The notes beneath the pieces are model-generated. The model was given only the letters and a program-made list of their open reading frames with translations, was not told the origin of the DNA and made no database searches. DNA of 64,000 nt from Paramarasmius palmivorus. Taxonomy: Eukaryota; Basidiomycota; Agaricomycetes; Agaricales; Marasmiaceae. Below are positions 23,545-35,950 of the stretch, piece by piece. The DNA lies in contig JAYKXP010000080.1 of assembly GCA_037176845.1 (NCBI GenBank), forward strand, positions 186,001 to 250,000, read 5' to 3'. Position numbers and translations under genes: made by a program. The stretch's first letter is position 1; the number at the start of each line of letters is the position of its first letter.

Positions 23545-26500
23545 ATGGCGGAACATGTTGAAGGAAGATGTTATAAAGAGCGTGCAGACGATGGGCCTTC
23601 TCTACTTCAAAATGGCGAGTCATACTGGGTACAGTTCCTCGGTAGTGGTCTGATCATTTTTACCTTTCATTTCAGGCAATCTTGTTTGGCAAAGTGAGTC
23701 CTATGTTCTGCAATAGATTACTTTGATATTGATCTTTGCTCTCAAGCTCATCATGTATGGGCCGGCTTGGCATCCCTGAGTTTATCATACTCACCAACGC
23801 TTAGATTGGATGGATTATTGCATCTGCTTTCACCTTCATATCTTGCGCAGTGTCGTTCTGGCTCATCTACAAGCATCTAAAATGGTATACAAATGTGAGT
23901 TTCCGAGATATGTTTCTCTCTTCAGTAACCCATAATATCTATACAGAAACGGGAACAAAGGCGTAAGGCGTTTAACCTCCATTCCATTCATCCACTCATT
24001 TCAACACCAGATATCGTCAGGATTCTTTTCATGGTACCAATATATGCCGTAGTCAGTCTGGCATCGTATTTTTGGTGGGTAAGTACATCCCCAGAAAGCT
24101 TGATGTGATCTGCTCTGAACGCAATGGCAGAACCATGCAACCCCACTCATCCTCCTCCGAGACTGCTACGAGTCAACGGTCTTGACTTCCTTCTTCTACC
24201 TTCTTCTAATCTATCTCTCTCCCGACCCCGACGAGCAGCGAGCCTTATTCCAAAAGGTCGGCTTGTCCAAGGAGGCGGATAACGAAGCCCTTCGCAAAGG
24301 CGAAGAAGTCAAGAAATGGGTTTTCCCGCTAGGATTTGTCAAGTGGAAGCCTTCAGTAGGTGCATTAGTATTCTTCTTTTTCATGTTGTTAACATCTCCG
24401 GAAGACCGGGTTATCGTTCTTGCAAGTCATGAAATGGGGCGTCCTACAATACTGTGTTCTCCGTCCTGCGTATGTTTCAACTCGTCACCCGCCTAGTCTG
24501 ATCCTTATGCTCTATTTCAGAACTACACTTGCAGCGGTTGTCTTGGACTATATAGGCCTTTACTGTGAAGCTTCGTGGAGTCCAGGTTCGTTTGACGTCT
24601 TGCTATTCAGAGCCGAATGCTAACCTCTTCGCTTTAGGTTGGGGGCATATCTACGTGAGCAGTGGCGAATATCCTGCGATTTCTAGGGGACTAATGAAGC
24701 TCTTCTTCTAGCTTGTTCTTATCGTATCGCTGTCGGTCACAATAGCAATGTATTGCTTGATTCAGCTGTATGTCTCGGCTTCGACGTACTTGGCTCCACA
24801 GAAGCCGCTGTTGAAGCTGTTTGCGATCAAGGCAGTTGGTGAGTTGTTCTAGAGAAAAACCGGATTCCTCTTAGCTGATCTGTTCATAGTTTTCCTGACC
24901 TTCTGGCAAGCTACATTTTTGTCGGTACTTAGCATGTTTGGCATTGTCAAAGACGTGGGTGAATCTTTACCTCTCCATTCTTCTTCCGTTTGACACATTC
25001 TCAGACGAAATACATGACCGCTGAAGATATCAACATCGGCATTGGCGCATTGCTGGAGACATTTGAGATGATGTATGCCTTCTCGTATTCATACCTCAGC
25101 ACGTCCCAATGAAAACTGTTTATAGGCTATTCGCATTCCTACACGTCTATGCCTTCACATACAAGGTCTACAAGCCTATTCACAATTCGAAAGACCTCCC
25201 GTCCTTGCCAATGGGCAAGTGGCGCGCATTGGGTCACGCTATGGACTTCCGAGAGACATTCCGCGAGCTTTGGGCAGGGACAAAATACATGTGGGCGAAA
25301 ATGCGCGGCAGGGAACCGAAAGTAGATATTAGTGCCAGAAGGCAAGCCTACTACGAGGATGCATTTGGAAGAGCTAGACCATCTGCGTTTGCACCTGCGC
25401 GACCTGATACCCGAAATGTTTCAGCGAGAAATAAAGAGGGAACATTCCCTGCCGATGTAGAGGAGCTGACCTTTCCTTCCGTTCGAGTGGATGTCGAGTC
25501 TGAACGGATCGTCGAAGTTGGCGGACGAAGGGATTGGTTAGGGGCTGGTAACCATTATGGATATGGCATATACAGAGAGAAGAGTGAGGGTTTAGAGGAG
25601 CAAATTGAACAAGAGCTCGCTAGACGTGGATACGGTGTTGGAAAAGAAGGTAAACTTTCCTGCAAGGTGGACATACACCCCAATTCTGATTATTCTAGAT
25701 TACGATCTAGGACGTGGCCATATAAAGCCGCCTGCCGAAGAGACTGGACATCGACATAACCGGTCGTGGTGGCGCTCCATATACAATCGTATTTCTCAGT
25801 CCACGGATCACGAGCAGGATACGCGCCTTTCTCCCCCACCTTCTAGAACAGCCAGTCGCTCTAAATCTCGAAAGGAATCTTCACGACACAGGAACTCCAA
25901 GCGTATATCGGCAGAACGCGAGGCTGAAAGCGAACTTCTTTCAGACTACCGTGGTGTGATAGATGATCCTCCTCCTGCGAGCATATTGAGGAAATATCGC
26001 GCAAGCTCTAGCCGTCCCTCACATCGCATCAATACAACCGACGACGATGTACTTGCTCCATTATCCGTGTACAATGATCATCAGACATCACAGATACAAA
26101 AGCATCAACTTAGGCATTCGCCCCGCGGAGCAATGGCACACCTCTCGACCTCACCACCTTCCAGTCCACCCCCAACTTCCCTTCTCCTCACCCCGCAGCA
26201 CGATGGTTCTAGGGACAGTCTGCTCGGTCGCGTATTCCCTTCAAGAACTGATCTTTCAAACGCGCACACAGATATTTCTAATGCAACGGCACCTTTTCCG
26301 CCATCATCAGAGAATGGTCGAGAGATTGGTGTCGCAGGCGAACGGCAGATTTATCATTCCCAAGTTCCTATTCCACTGATGACCGAGGTCGTCGATATGC
26401 CATTCAACCATCTGATGTCGAGAAACATTCATCAGTCCTCTGGTGCCGGCGGGCTAGATCTTGAAAGACCACCGCGAGTGCCCGTTCCAAAGCGCTCTCC

Positions 26501-27071
26501 GACCCGCTCTCCTGGATGGAATAACACTCAACAGATGCCTCAATCTCCTGGAAGGAGTGCATCACGGGGATTACAACGGTCATCCGCTCAGAAATATTCC
26601 AGAGAGCAATCATCTCGTATGAATAGGCAGTCATTACCTGTTCAACCCCAGCAGCGCCCATATGTGCCTCCGTTTGCCAACCGTCGAAGATCTACGCCTA
26701 TGGTCCTTACCGTGCCGGCGCCCTTGGCACCCCAAGCGGTTACCCCTTCTGGGCTTATGCCCTCCCGTCAGTACTCTCAGGATAATATGGACAGCACCCT
26801 CTCGCAGCCGTCCTACTCTGGCACCCTGGATGCTGTCAAGTATCCTAATCCATCCGCGCCAACACCTAATGATATGCGTGCAAGTTATTACTCGAGATAC
26901 CCGGGCATGCCCTCAGGTTCTCCCCCAATTTCACCAACAAGAAGTGGGTCCAGCATTGCCCAATACACTAACCATCATTTTCCAAGTAGCGTTTCTGTCG
27001 CCTCCCGTTCGCCTCCTACTCCCGATCAATACTCCCCTCCGGGACGTGCTTTGCCCAATGTTCCTTCATGA
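23545..27071 (+). CDS. TMEM184/OST-alpha family (DUF300) membrane protein with long cytosolic tail
   Basis: Exons 23545-23628, 23676-23693, 23805-23894, 23947-23962, 24011-24078, 24131-24355, 24405-24469, 24521-24585, 24638-24654, 24712-24838, 24890-24954, 25005-25072, 25126-25649, 25699-27071; 934 residues. The first 400 residues form about seven membrane helices with family motifs: RHIVRILFMVPIYAVVS, LRDCYESTVLTSFFYLL, QVMKWGVLQYCVLRP, GLYCEASWSPGWGHIY and LLETFEMMLFAFLHVYAFTY. The remaining half is a disordered tail with Arg/Ser- and Pro-rich stretches. Yeast and plant relatives sit in vacuolar or endosomal membranes; a transport role is inferred only from OST-alpha. Exons of 16, 17 and 18 nt are present. 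Confidence 0.9.
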
Positions 27072-27816
27072 TATTTATGACCCATGACGACTGTGACGAT
27101 ACCTTCCTGTATGACTCGTAATGCTTTCTTGGACATCGACACTTGCACCTTGTTGTCTGTTACATTCTATCTTGTTTATTTCTACCTAATAAGTCTCCGG
27201 ATATTACAGTTACAATTTCAAAGCATGATATGTATGTACCTGCAAATCATCTGAAATTTCATCGTTCTTGCGCCAAGGCCGAATAACTCCGGATTGTCGA
27301 AGATTGTCGATATGCAATTGCGCAATATGATAATGTAGTTTCTGTTTGTTCCCGTCCATCGTCAGGCCCTGCATCCGCCTGATTCCAGCGATGAGTTTGA
27401 ATGAGAGATACGGACGGCTTTGGGCCTTATTAGACCACACCAAGTTGGTTAATCAACGTGATCCATGGAGTTGATCGGTCGATTCGGGCATGTTTAGAAT
27501 CTTCCGATCGCGAGTCGTGCATGATGGTATTCGGGCTAGACATCACTACGCAACACATTGATGGGAAACATATGGAAGCTACACAAGCCTACATGTATTT
27601 CTTCCTGTCCATATTCAGCGACTCAAGGAACGCGTAGAGAAAGGGTTCTCGAAGATAAGCCTAATTCGGATCGCGAGCTGCCTTACACCTCCTAAACAAG
27701 CCATTATAAGCCAGTATCAGGTATGTGGTGTCATCGAACGATTTCTGGAACTCGCGTTTTTTTCCTTATAATCCTCGTGCCAGCGCTACTTTTGCCCCCG
27801 AAGAAAACGTTGACCT
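27072..27816. other. Intergenic region
   Basis: 745 bp between two plus-strand genes. It should hold a 3' UTR and the promoter of the flavoprotein gene. Nothing else is seen. Confidence 0.35.
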
Positions 27817-29630
27817 ATGACTAGTAGAACTGTTAAAGTCGCAGTCATAGGAAGCGGTCTAGCTGGCTTGACTGCTGCATACCTGCTATCTGAAAGCGGA
27901 GGGAAGGACAAGGATGTTATTTACGAGGTTCACCTTTTCGAGAAGGTATTGTAATACTCCGTTCTCCTTACTCGCGGTCATCAATCATGTCGTGTGCAGG
28001 CATCCACACTAGGGATGGATTCATCTTCAATGTCATTACCGGTACCAGGAGAAGAGAAGGACTGGCGAATCGACGTGCCAATGCGCTCGTTCCAGGGAGG
28101 TGTGTAACAATATTCGTTTCTAATTTTCAGAAGCTGATTGGGGACAGGGTATTATCCTCGTCTTATTGCCTTCTATAAACATCTTGGGGTTTCATTTCGA
28201 ACAGCAGACTATTCCTATTCATTTGCCCGTCTTTCTCCCCGTCAGGATTCCGATGGCCGGAATATCACAACCTCGATAATTTACAACGGGCGCTCTGGAC
28301 TCGCTGGCGTCAGTATGCCATCTGACTTGCGCAAAGCTTCGAACTCTTCATTTCTCCTGCTGAACGTTGCAAAAAGGGCGTGGGTGCTGTTCACCTTTGC
28401 AATCGTTGCAATGCAGCTATTATTCTGCTATGTCAGGCTTCTCATCCTGTCCATTCCCATGCAACGGAGCGTAGACGTTTCCGCGTTATCTTTCGGTGTG
28501 TGGATAAAACGCACTATTCCTCGCGGACGAATATCAGGGCTGTTGGGCCTTGATACTATATGGATAGACTTTGCAGAGAACATACTAATACCACTGTTCT
28601 CTGCCGTCTGTACTTGTCCGACGGATGATGTAAAACAGCATCCGGTAGAAGAGTTACTTGGTACGTATGTCATGGCACGCAAGGCATTCCGCAAGTACTT
28701 ACCTTCCCATCCTTAGATTACATATGGTTGACATTGGGCACTCATCATTATGCGGCGACAAATGGTGTTCGAGACGTGGTTGCAAGACTTTCAGCTCGAA
28801 TTCCACATATACACTTATCCTCGTCTATTTCCGGGCTGGAAAGTGATCCCCAGGACCCCCAGCTGGTATCCATTCACTGCTCAACTGTAACCGGTGACGA
28901 AGTGTATTCAGGCTTTCAGCACATCATCATTGCCACCCAAGCATCTCGTGCGATACCTATCCTCAAATCTTATGCCTCATCATTGCCTTCCTCCACAAAT
29001 GGGTATCACGCTCAATCGGTGGAAGACCAGATTGCTTGCCTCCAGCATTTCCAATATCGACCGTCAGTGGTTATCAACCACACGGACGAATCCCTAGTCC
29101 CAGATATTGCAGCAGATCGAAGGGAGCTGAATCTTATTGTTGCACATCCCTCACTTTTGGCGGCGGCCAAAACCGAGAAGAGCGACGACGGGTGGACCCT
29201 GAATAAGTGCTCCCCGACGTATACGATGGCCACACATTCACTACCTATTCCTAAAGGATATTCCAGTCAACTTCCCCCCGTTTTCCAGACGACGAATCCG
29301 ATCGTTGAGCCGAGAGCTGAAAGGATACTCAGTGTCGCGAGACTCGAACGCGCAATTGTGACGTTGGCTTCGAAGGAGGCGTTGAAAGGTCTGCATGTAG
29401 AGAAGGAAAGAGGTTGGACCAGTCTTTCTGGGCCGGATGAAGGACGGCTGGGTCCCTTGCAAGGCGCAGGGAAGTTGAAGAATAACGTTGATGGTCCAGG
29501 CATTTGGCTATGTGGCTCCTACGCATATTCGGGCATTCCTCTCTTGGAAGGATGTGTAGTGAGCGCTAGGCATGTGATCGAGCAGGGTATCTGGGTCTGT
29601 GAAAAGACGAGACGGAAGATTCCTTGGTAG
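27817..29630 (+). CDS. FAD-dependent amine-oxidase-like protein (COG2907 type)
   Basis: Exons 27817-27945, 28000-28099, 28148-28660, 28717-29630; 551 residues. The N-terminus has the Rossmann dinucleotide motif VAVIGSGLAGLTAAYLLSE, followed by HLFEK. Family marks further on are RIDVPMRSFQGGYYPRLI, FYKHLGVSF, FSAVCTC, YIWLTLGTHHYAA and a final FAD-contact region GIWLCGSYAYSGIPLLEGC with SARHVIEQ. A hydrophobic stretch near residues 150-190 (LFTFAIVAMQLLFCYVRLL) may bind a membrane. Members are often annotated as NAD/FAD-binding or amine oxidase; the substrate is not known. Convergent with PARP, the two stops being 121 bp apart. Confidence 0.88.
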
Positions 29631-29751
29631 CGTAGAGTAGATGCCTTAGTTGTTTCAATCTGGTTCAGAGACACGCTGCAGAGATTCGGTCAAGTTCTCA
29701 AAACGGAACTACTACAGAGACGAGGCAGAATTTACAGGGAAAGTCCACAAT

Positions 29752-32738
29752 TTACATGTCTACCATGAGCAAGTACCTAGCGCGGATTTGGGCCACATCG
29801 TACACAATATACTGTACGTTGCATCAGTATGAATCCTACGGATGAGACAAAGACATACCTCATTGTATTGCAAATATCCTGGAGTATCCTTGTTGCATGG
29901 TTTTCCATCAGGCATAACGCACCCAGCCAGGTCTTCGACTCCAAGAGCCTTCCCGGCGTCTTTCCATTTTTCAGGTTGCTGCCTTCCAATACCTTTTGTC
30001 GCTCTGGACACACAATAAGCACCAATCAAAAGGGTGACAACGAAAATGTTCACCTTTTGTTAGCTTTCTTGCAACTTTGGTCTGCGTTATATTCCTACGG
30101 ACTGTGGTCAATATGGTACTGGAATGTGGATGAAGACACTTACAGCGTCGTAACGTTCATAGAACGGCTTCGCGGCAACCTCGCATAAAAGCAGGCATCC
30201 AACATTGCCACTCAATCTGCAGTCCTCGTCAGTTAGGGACCTTCTATTATAGAGAAGGATAGTAACCCTGGATAACAGTATCCGGCCGACTGAAATTGAT
30301 GTTAGCGCAATTCGAGTAGTGGCGACTTGTGTAGTTCATACCTTGGACATCATATCCGCAAAGTAGACACCCTTGCCAAACATATATCCGTTGACAGGAG
30401 CTGGAGACATTTGTGAATCCCAGGAACTGTGTACAAGTTTGGGACGAACCTTCAGGGGGAGCAATACGAAGACCTTGCTTCAGGATACCTGATGTTGCAT
30501 GAGGCGGACGCATTTCCATCCTGGAAAATGTTCCACTTACCAGCGAAATTGGTCGAGCGAGAACCGTGCCAAAGGAGCATACGTTCGCCATCGTCGATCT
30601 CGTCATAGCCTGCCTTTTTCCAGGCCTCGGTTTCAGTGCCCCTGCAGTCTGCGTCAGACTTAGCAGATCTGATCCGAGTTGATGGACTATTACCTCTCAA
30701 TGCGGAACAAGTTTTTGAGCTTGGCTTTAATGTGTCCGTGGGTATCGCCATGAGTATTGCGCATGTACTCTTCGATGGTCTTGAATTCTTGACTATTTCT
30801 CGAGACGACGTCCATTTCAGTGAGTTCGAGCGAACGGAATTGGGCGTCGAGAGGATTGATAGGCTCCGCATCTTCTTTCTCTTCGATGCTTGACATGAGT
30901 TGAGAGGCAATTTCCTATAGCTGGATGAGTACGATCTGTGCAAATTAGAGGGTAATGAATTACCATTTCGCCGAGCGCGTCGACGAGATCCAGTTCCTAT
31001 TGGATCGAATGAGGGCTTAACATCGTGTAGAAATTAGGTGTTTTACGCACCCTTTTCAACAATTCAGAGTTGTCGATAACGATAGGCCTGCTCCTGCCGA
31101 AGTCATGGGGGATAATGCTGTATACAAGTGAGTAGCTTGCAGCAAAGCAGTAGTTGGGTAGGCTTACGAGTAATAGAGATTAGTCAGTTCTTCGCAGGCT
31201 GCTCTCTTGCTTCCGTATTCTTGGATTTTGGTGTTGTCAGACCCATCAATAACCTCTGATAGAGACTGTTATACGGGCAGTGAGCGTCAGGCAAGACACC
31301 TTTGACTACTACACATACCTTCAAAGCAGCAAAGCCTTTCAGAATTGTAGATTTCGCCAGTTTCCCTAGGAATGGCTGCATCAGCATGCATTTAGTTACT
31401 GGTTGTAGACGCCAACGCACCAAGGGGTAATTTGTTTGCGTCATAGTTCATAGAAGACAATGTAGCGTCGATAATGCTAATGGATCGTTAGACACGAATG
31501 GGCGAATGTTCTCTACAAGCGTACCTCGTGGAGAAAACCAGTCGGCAGAATTCCTAGAGCCGAGTTCAGACTGGTTTGAAGGCAATAGGATTGGCATGAC
31601 CGACCTGTATCTCAGGCGCAAGGGCGCTGTCAGGAATAGGCTTGCTTGGCTTATCTTCCTTTTTTCCCTTTCCTTTACCCTTCCCTTTGCTAGATTCATC
31701 GCTTGTTTCCTCATTATTATAGTCGCGCTCTATGGAACAGTCAATAGCCATAATTATAGTTTGTTAATACACGTACCAAGCCACATATATTTGCCTGGTT
31801 TAGACAGTGGTGAGTTCTAAGATTCCGACTTTCTCCAAGAGGTTGTATGTACCTTTCTTGGCCACCATTCCGACCCTGTTTTCCCAGTTGACACCTGCTT
31901 TAGCCTTGAACTGAGATTTGAATTGTGCGATTGCCGCGGCCGGTGGCCACGGTCCCTGGTAGCACGTCAATCTTGTGTATGGAGGACGAAAGAAGTAAAG
32001 CTTCGTACTTTGACTTGGTTTTGTCCGTTCTCACCAACGCGACCCCAATGAGTGAATAGAATGCATTGAGAAGGATTGCCAATGGGATGAAGAAGTTGAA
32101 GATTGTAAAACCTGCGGGCGTAAAGAGTAAATTCTCGTATTACACGGTGAAAGAAAGGGACATGAAGAATACTTGTTCTTATTGTCTTTAACGTCGGTCT
32201 GGTTGAGTGTGGCATCCCATACATCTTCTTCATTGGCATATACCTGGTGCGTATCTGGATGGATCCAGTGAGGAAGAGTAAAATGTGTCCATGAGTGAGA
32301 CAACACGCACTGACTTTCCCTGAAGATGGATCAACAGGGGCCGCACCGCGTTGAATGACCTATGACTATGAGTAGATGTAATCCAATTGGTACCACTTGA
32401 CTCACGGTGACCATCTTAGGATCTTTTACGGTCTCTTTCTTGTCATCGACATCCATAGCATCCTCTTCCTCGTCTTCGTCTACGGTCGCCTGGCTCTTTT
32501 TAGCCTTCTTGCTAGCAGGCTTCTTGGTTTTTGAAGTACCGCTATCGTCGTCGTCGTCATTAGCAGCACGTTTTCGTTTGGAAGCAGGTTTAGAGGCCGG
32601 TTTTGCTGCGGCTTTCGTGTTGGTATCCTGACTGGTGCTAGCCGGCTTTGCGGCCTGAGCCGCTTTGTTACGAGCACTAGAACGCGTCGGAGCAGCGGGA
32701 GCATCGCCGTCTGCAGTTGCTTTCTTGCGAGGAGGCAT
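29752..32738 (-). CDS. Poly(ADP-ribose) polymerase, PARP2-like (WGR, helical, ART domains)
   Basis: About 22 exons; the first is 32406-32738 and the last 29752-29811; about 629 residues. Residues 1-111 are a basic/acidic disordered tail (MPPRKKATADG, KPASKRKRAANDDDDD) with likely nuclear signals. Next is a WGR domain (FTHWGRVGENGQNQ, then GPWPPAAAIAQFK), then the helical regulatory domain (KLPLGKLAKSTILKGF, DFGRSRPIVIDN), then the catalytic domain. The H-Y-E triad is complete: LLWHGSRSTNFAGIL, GKGVYFADMMSKSAGYCY and YNEYIVYD. It should use NAD+ to modify proteins and DNA-repair factors at DNA breaks in the nucleus. No BRCT or zinc-finger domain is seen. Very short exons occur, for example those coding for KYMWL and for SAGYCYP. 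Confidence 0.93.
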
Positions 32739-32938
32739 GATGGTGGTTGTCGAGCAAGAAGAGGGTCAACACGCGCTACTTAAATTCCAACATGAGACAG
32801 CCCCCTGACGGGCGTCAAAGAGTCACACTCAAGCTCCATATGGAAAGGGGCGCGCTCCCGCCTCCCGCCTCCCGACGCATTACTTGATTTGGTATATGAT
32901 ACATGACATGGTGACTCATCCCGACTCAACTACTGACG

Positions 32939-34803
32939 CTACCGCGCCTCCACTCTTCTTCGCTTATCTTTGTGGTCATCCCGCTCCGGTGACCAGTCTC
33001 GGGATCGTCGACGCTCATCCCGACGATGTTCACGGTAATCATCTCTATACTGTCGTGGCGGTGGGGGTGACCTCGACACTGACCGCGACCTCGATCTTCG
33101 TCGGTAATCTCGTTCTCGCGACCTTGGCCGATAACGAGTGGAAGAGTCATGATCTCGATCCTTTCGCGGAGAATATTCGCGACGATCACGACCTTTCCCT
33201 CTGTCTTCTCTCCCCCAGCCATGATCACTTGGTCGGTCTTTCCACGAACCTGACTCTCCATTGGCACCTGTGGGCCGTATTATTGGACCAGTATTTTGGG
33301 GACAATCTTGTGGGTAGTTTCATTAGTTCCAGTTGCAAGCCCACTCCAATGCTTGGACACACCTTTCTTCAGATGGGGACCACCACAAACGAAGCATCCT
33401 GCCGCGCCGCTTTCAATTGTTTTGCCACCAGCTTTTATTGTACCAATACCACCGAAACCTCCATTTCCAGCAGTGGTATCCTGATCCACCAAGTGTGTGT
33501 ACTTTGTTCGGCTTCGTTTCCCAAAGTTCTTGACTTGCATGACCTGGGGCAACACTGACACATCCACGGTAGATTCTGTAGCCTCTGTGAAATCGTGTCG
33601 CTTGAGTATTTCTTGGTCCTAATAATACTGAAACTTTAGTATATAATCTCCCAATAAGGAACATGGTCAAACTCTTACCTGGTGGAAAGCACCTTTGTGC
33701 CAATACTTTTGCAAAAACTTTTGTTGTCCTTTGGGCTTCTCCTCTCGCAGTTTCTGGGCATGCTCCAAATCTTCCTTTAGTCGTTGAGCTTCTGGTAAGG
33801 CTCTTCGTCGTTCGATTTCCTCCCGCTCTTGTTCACGACGGAGCTCCTCTTCCTTGTCCTTCTTGATTCTAGCTAGCTCTCTTAACCGCCAAGCCTCAAA
33901 TTCACCCTCTGGGTCTAGCCCATCTGTATCGTCAATATCAGGTATTTGCTCCTCTTTCTCCTCTGCATAGTTCTGGGTGAGTAGCGGAATTTAGAATAGC
34001 ACGAGAAACCCACTTTCTAGCAATTCTCTTCGAATGCTTTCTGCCACCAAATCATGACTCTGCTTTTTGCGTTCTTCTGCTTCGGCCTCCCTTCGTTTCT
34101 GTGCTTCCTCCGTGTCCTCGTTCATTGCTTCTCGGTCAGCAATCGTGCCGCGATTTCGTCTAAGTACGATATGAGATATTGAGTAACCGTAGACCAGACA
34201 CAAAGCTCACTTCGGTACAAATACAGGTCGGAATTGTAGTTGCGGTTTCTCCTCTTCAGATTCAGATTCATACTCACTAGACTTTGTCTACGAGTGAGCC
34301 AAAGACGTCAAGTTGAACGTGAATGTAACATACCTCTTCCTCATCTTCGTCCTTGATTTTGCCCTTCACGTCTTCTTCTTCCTCCTCCTCCTCCTCCTCT
34401 TCTTCTTCTGATTCTATAGACATTTCAAGTTGAGCTAGACTTGGGGGGAGCACGGATAGACCGACACACCTTCCTCTTCGGCAGCAGTCCGACCAGATTC
34501 CTCTCGACCGGCAACAATGACCTTGCCTTCTTTCGAGATATTCACGTCTCTGAGAGAGACATTCATCGACTTCATTTTTGTCTCCACCGTCTTCCGTATT
34601 GGCATTGGTTCTTCATCTTCGTCGTCTTCCTGTTTGATGTCTTGTTCTCCGCCTATGAGGACATCACCTTCCTCTTCAACTTCTTGGACCTCTTCTTCTT
34701 CGTCAGAGTCAACGACCGCATCTGCACCTTTGGGTGCCCTTCCGGGACGATAGATAGCGGCTGGGCGCGCAAGACGGGGTGCTTGCTTTCGTACTGAGGA
34801 CAT
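32939..34803 (-). CDS. MFAP1-like spliceosome protein with zinc knuckle and RS tail; apparent frameshift
   Basis: The first exon is 34470-34803 ([20 protein letters not shown], then acidic). Later exons give long Glu-rich runs and the family core: [71 protein letters not shown] and [12 protein letters not shown]1/Spp381 works in the activated spliceosome (tri-snRNP/B complex). After this comes a CCHC knuckle, [13 protein letters not shown], then an RS-rich tail ([16 protein letters not shown]) ending at 32939. The tail is in another frame from the knuckle: the knuckle frame stops at 33186-33188. One more G in the GGGGG run near 33215 would join them; a 43-nt intron with a poor acceptor is the other option. 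The gene is 200 bp upstream of PARP on the same strand. Confidence 0.84.
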
Positions 34804-35139
34804 GATGGAGGTGGGAAGCTTATTTGGGGCGCTTATTCTGATTCCAGTCTACAGTAACACATCACTGACACCCACAAATACTAATAGCGCACTAACTCAT
34901 CATATTTTAATATCGTGTTTGTTCTATACAGATTTCTATTGTGGGACACAGACTAAGAGTTGAAAGGTTCGCATATCTGCCATATGTGCACTGATGCATA
35001 TTTAGGGCGCGACGCGTCATCTTCGCCATACCTTGCTTCTGGTTTATAACTCACAACTGGACTGCAGTCAATCTCGCTGATTTCAATGCGGGATTTTCTT
35101 GGGATGATTACATTGTATAGAAGGTAACTTGATACAAAT
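34804..35139. other. Intergenic region
   Basis: 336 bp between the MFAP1 start and the UMP1 stop, both minus strand. It should hold the MFAP1 promoter. No gene is seen. Confidence 0.35.
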
Positions 35140-35768
35140 CTAGAACATGCGAAGCTTGCGTTCCATGTCGCTATGGATATTGAGCGAGGGTGCGGCGATG
35201 GGTTCTATAGGCCAGGATCAGAGCCAAGTATTTGGTAGTTTCATGATTACTCACCTCCAAAGACATCTGCAGGCTCTATCGTCTCGTCACGACCCATCAA
35301 GATGTCCAGATGAACGTTGCTCTGCGGCAAAGCAGGCATGTGTGGGTTCTAAAGGAAGGTATAACGCATCTGAAACTCTCGAAATTCCGATACCACATAC
35401 CATGGACACCATCTTTCTTTCCATCAGCATTCTCATGGGCGCGTGGAGCCCGTGCACATTGCGCATCATGGTGAGCTTGAGGTTGTCCTGGGTCTCCTCC
35501 CACTGGTGTGGATATTGAGCACTGATTCATAGATAATTGTGTCGAGTACATACGTTTTCCAACCTTTCTTTGAGTCCGCCCTCGGACTTTATCTCTGTGG
35601 CGATAGTTCGGGGGCCATATTGAAGAGTGTCGTGAAGACCAAGTGTATTTGCGGTTGCAGCAACAGATGCTGATTTAGATGAAGGACCAGGTACAAGTCT
35701 TAGAGAAGGATCCTATTTAAAAAATGGATGAGAATGTGAGGATTTTTAGAGAATTCGAAGCGTACCAT
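35140..35768 (-). CDS. UMP1: Proteasome maturation factor UMP1/POMP
   Basis: Exons 35766-35768 (ATG only), 35554-35712, 35401-35502, 35255-35348, 35140-35204; 140 residues, the usual size. Recognisable pieces are LGLHDTLQYGPRTIATEIKS, GLKERLENWEETQDNLK, MMRNVHGLHAPMRMLMERKM, PQSNVHLDILMGRDETIEP and DMERKLRM near the end. UMP1 sits inside half-proteasomes, checks assembly and is the first substrate digested. The first coding exon consists of the start codon alone, followed directly by a 53-nt intron. Divergent from GID1. Confidence 0.93.
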
Positions 35769-35950
35769 GATGGAGGTAAGGAAGAGAGAGACGCGTAAGA
35801 CGTGAAGTATGACTCGTGATCAATTAGTATATCACGAAGGGGACTTGGACATTGACGTCGACTATCCTAAGGCTTACCCTTCCTCGTTCATCAAAGTCTT
35901 TCACCCAAAGTCTTTCGTCCTTCCTTTCCTTCATTCTTTGAGGATAGACA
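35769..35950. promoter_or_regulatory. Shared promoter of UMP1 and GID1
   Basis: 182 bp between two divergent starts, both for ubiquitin-proteasome proteins, so co-regulation is possible. No intact Rpn4-type proteasome element (GGTGGCAAA) was found by eye. Confidence 0.45.
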
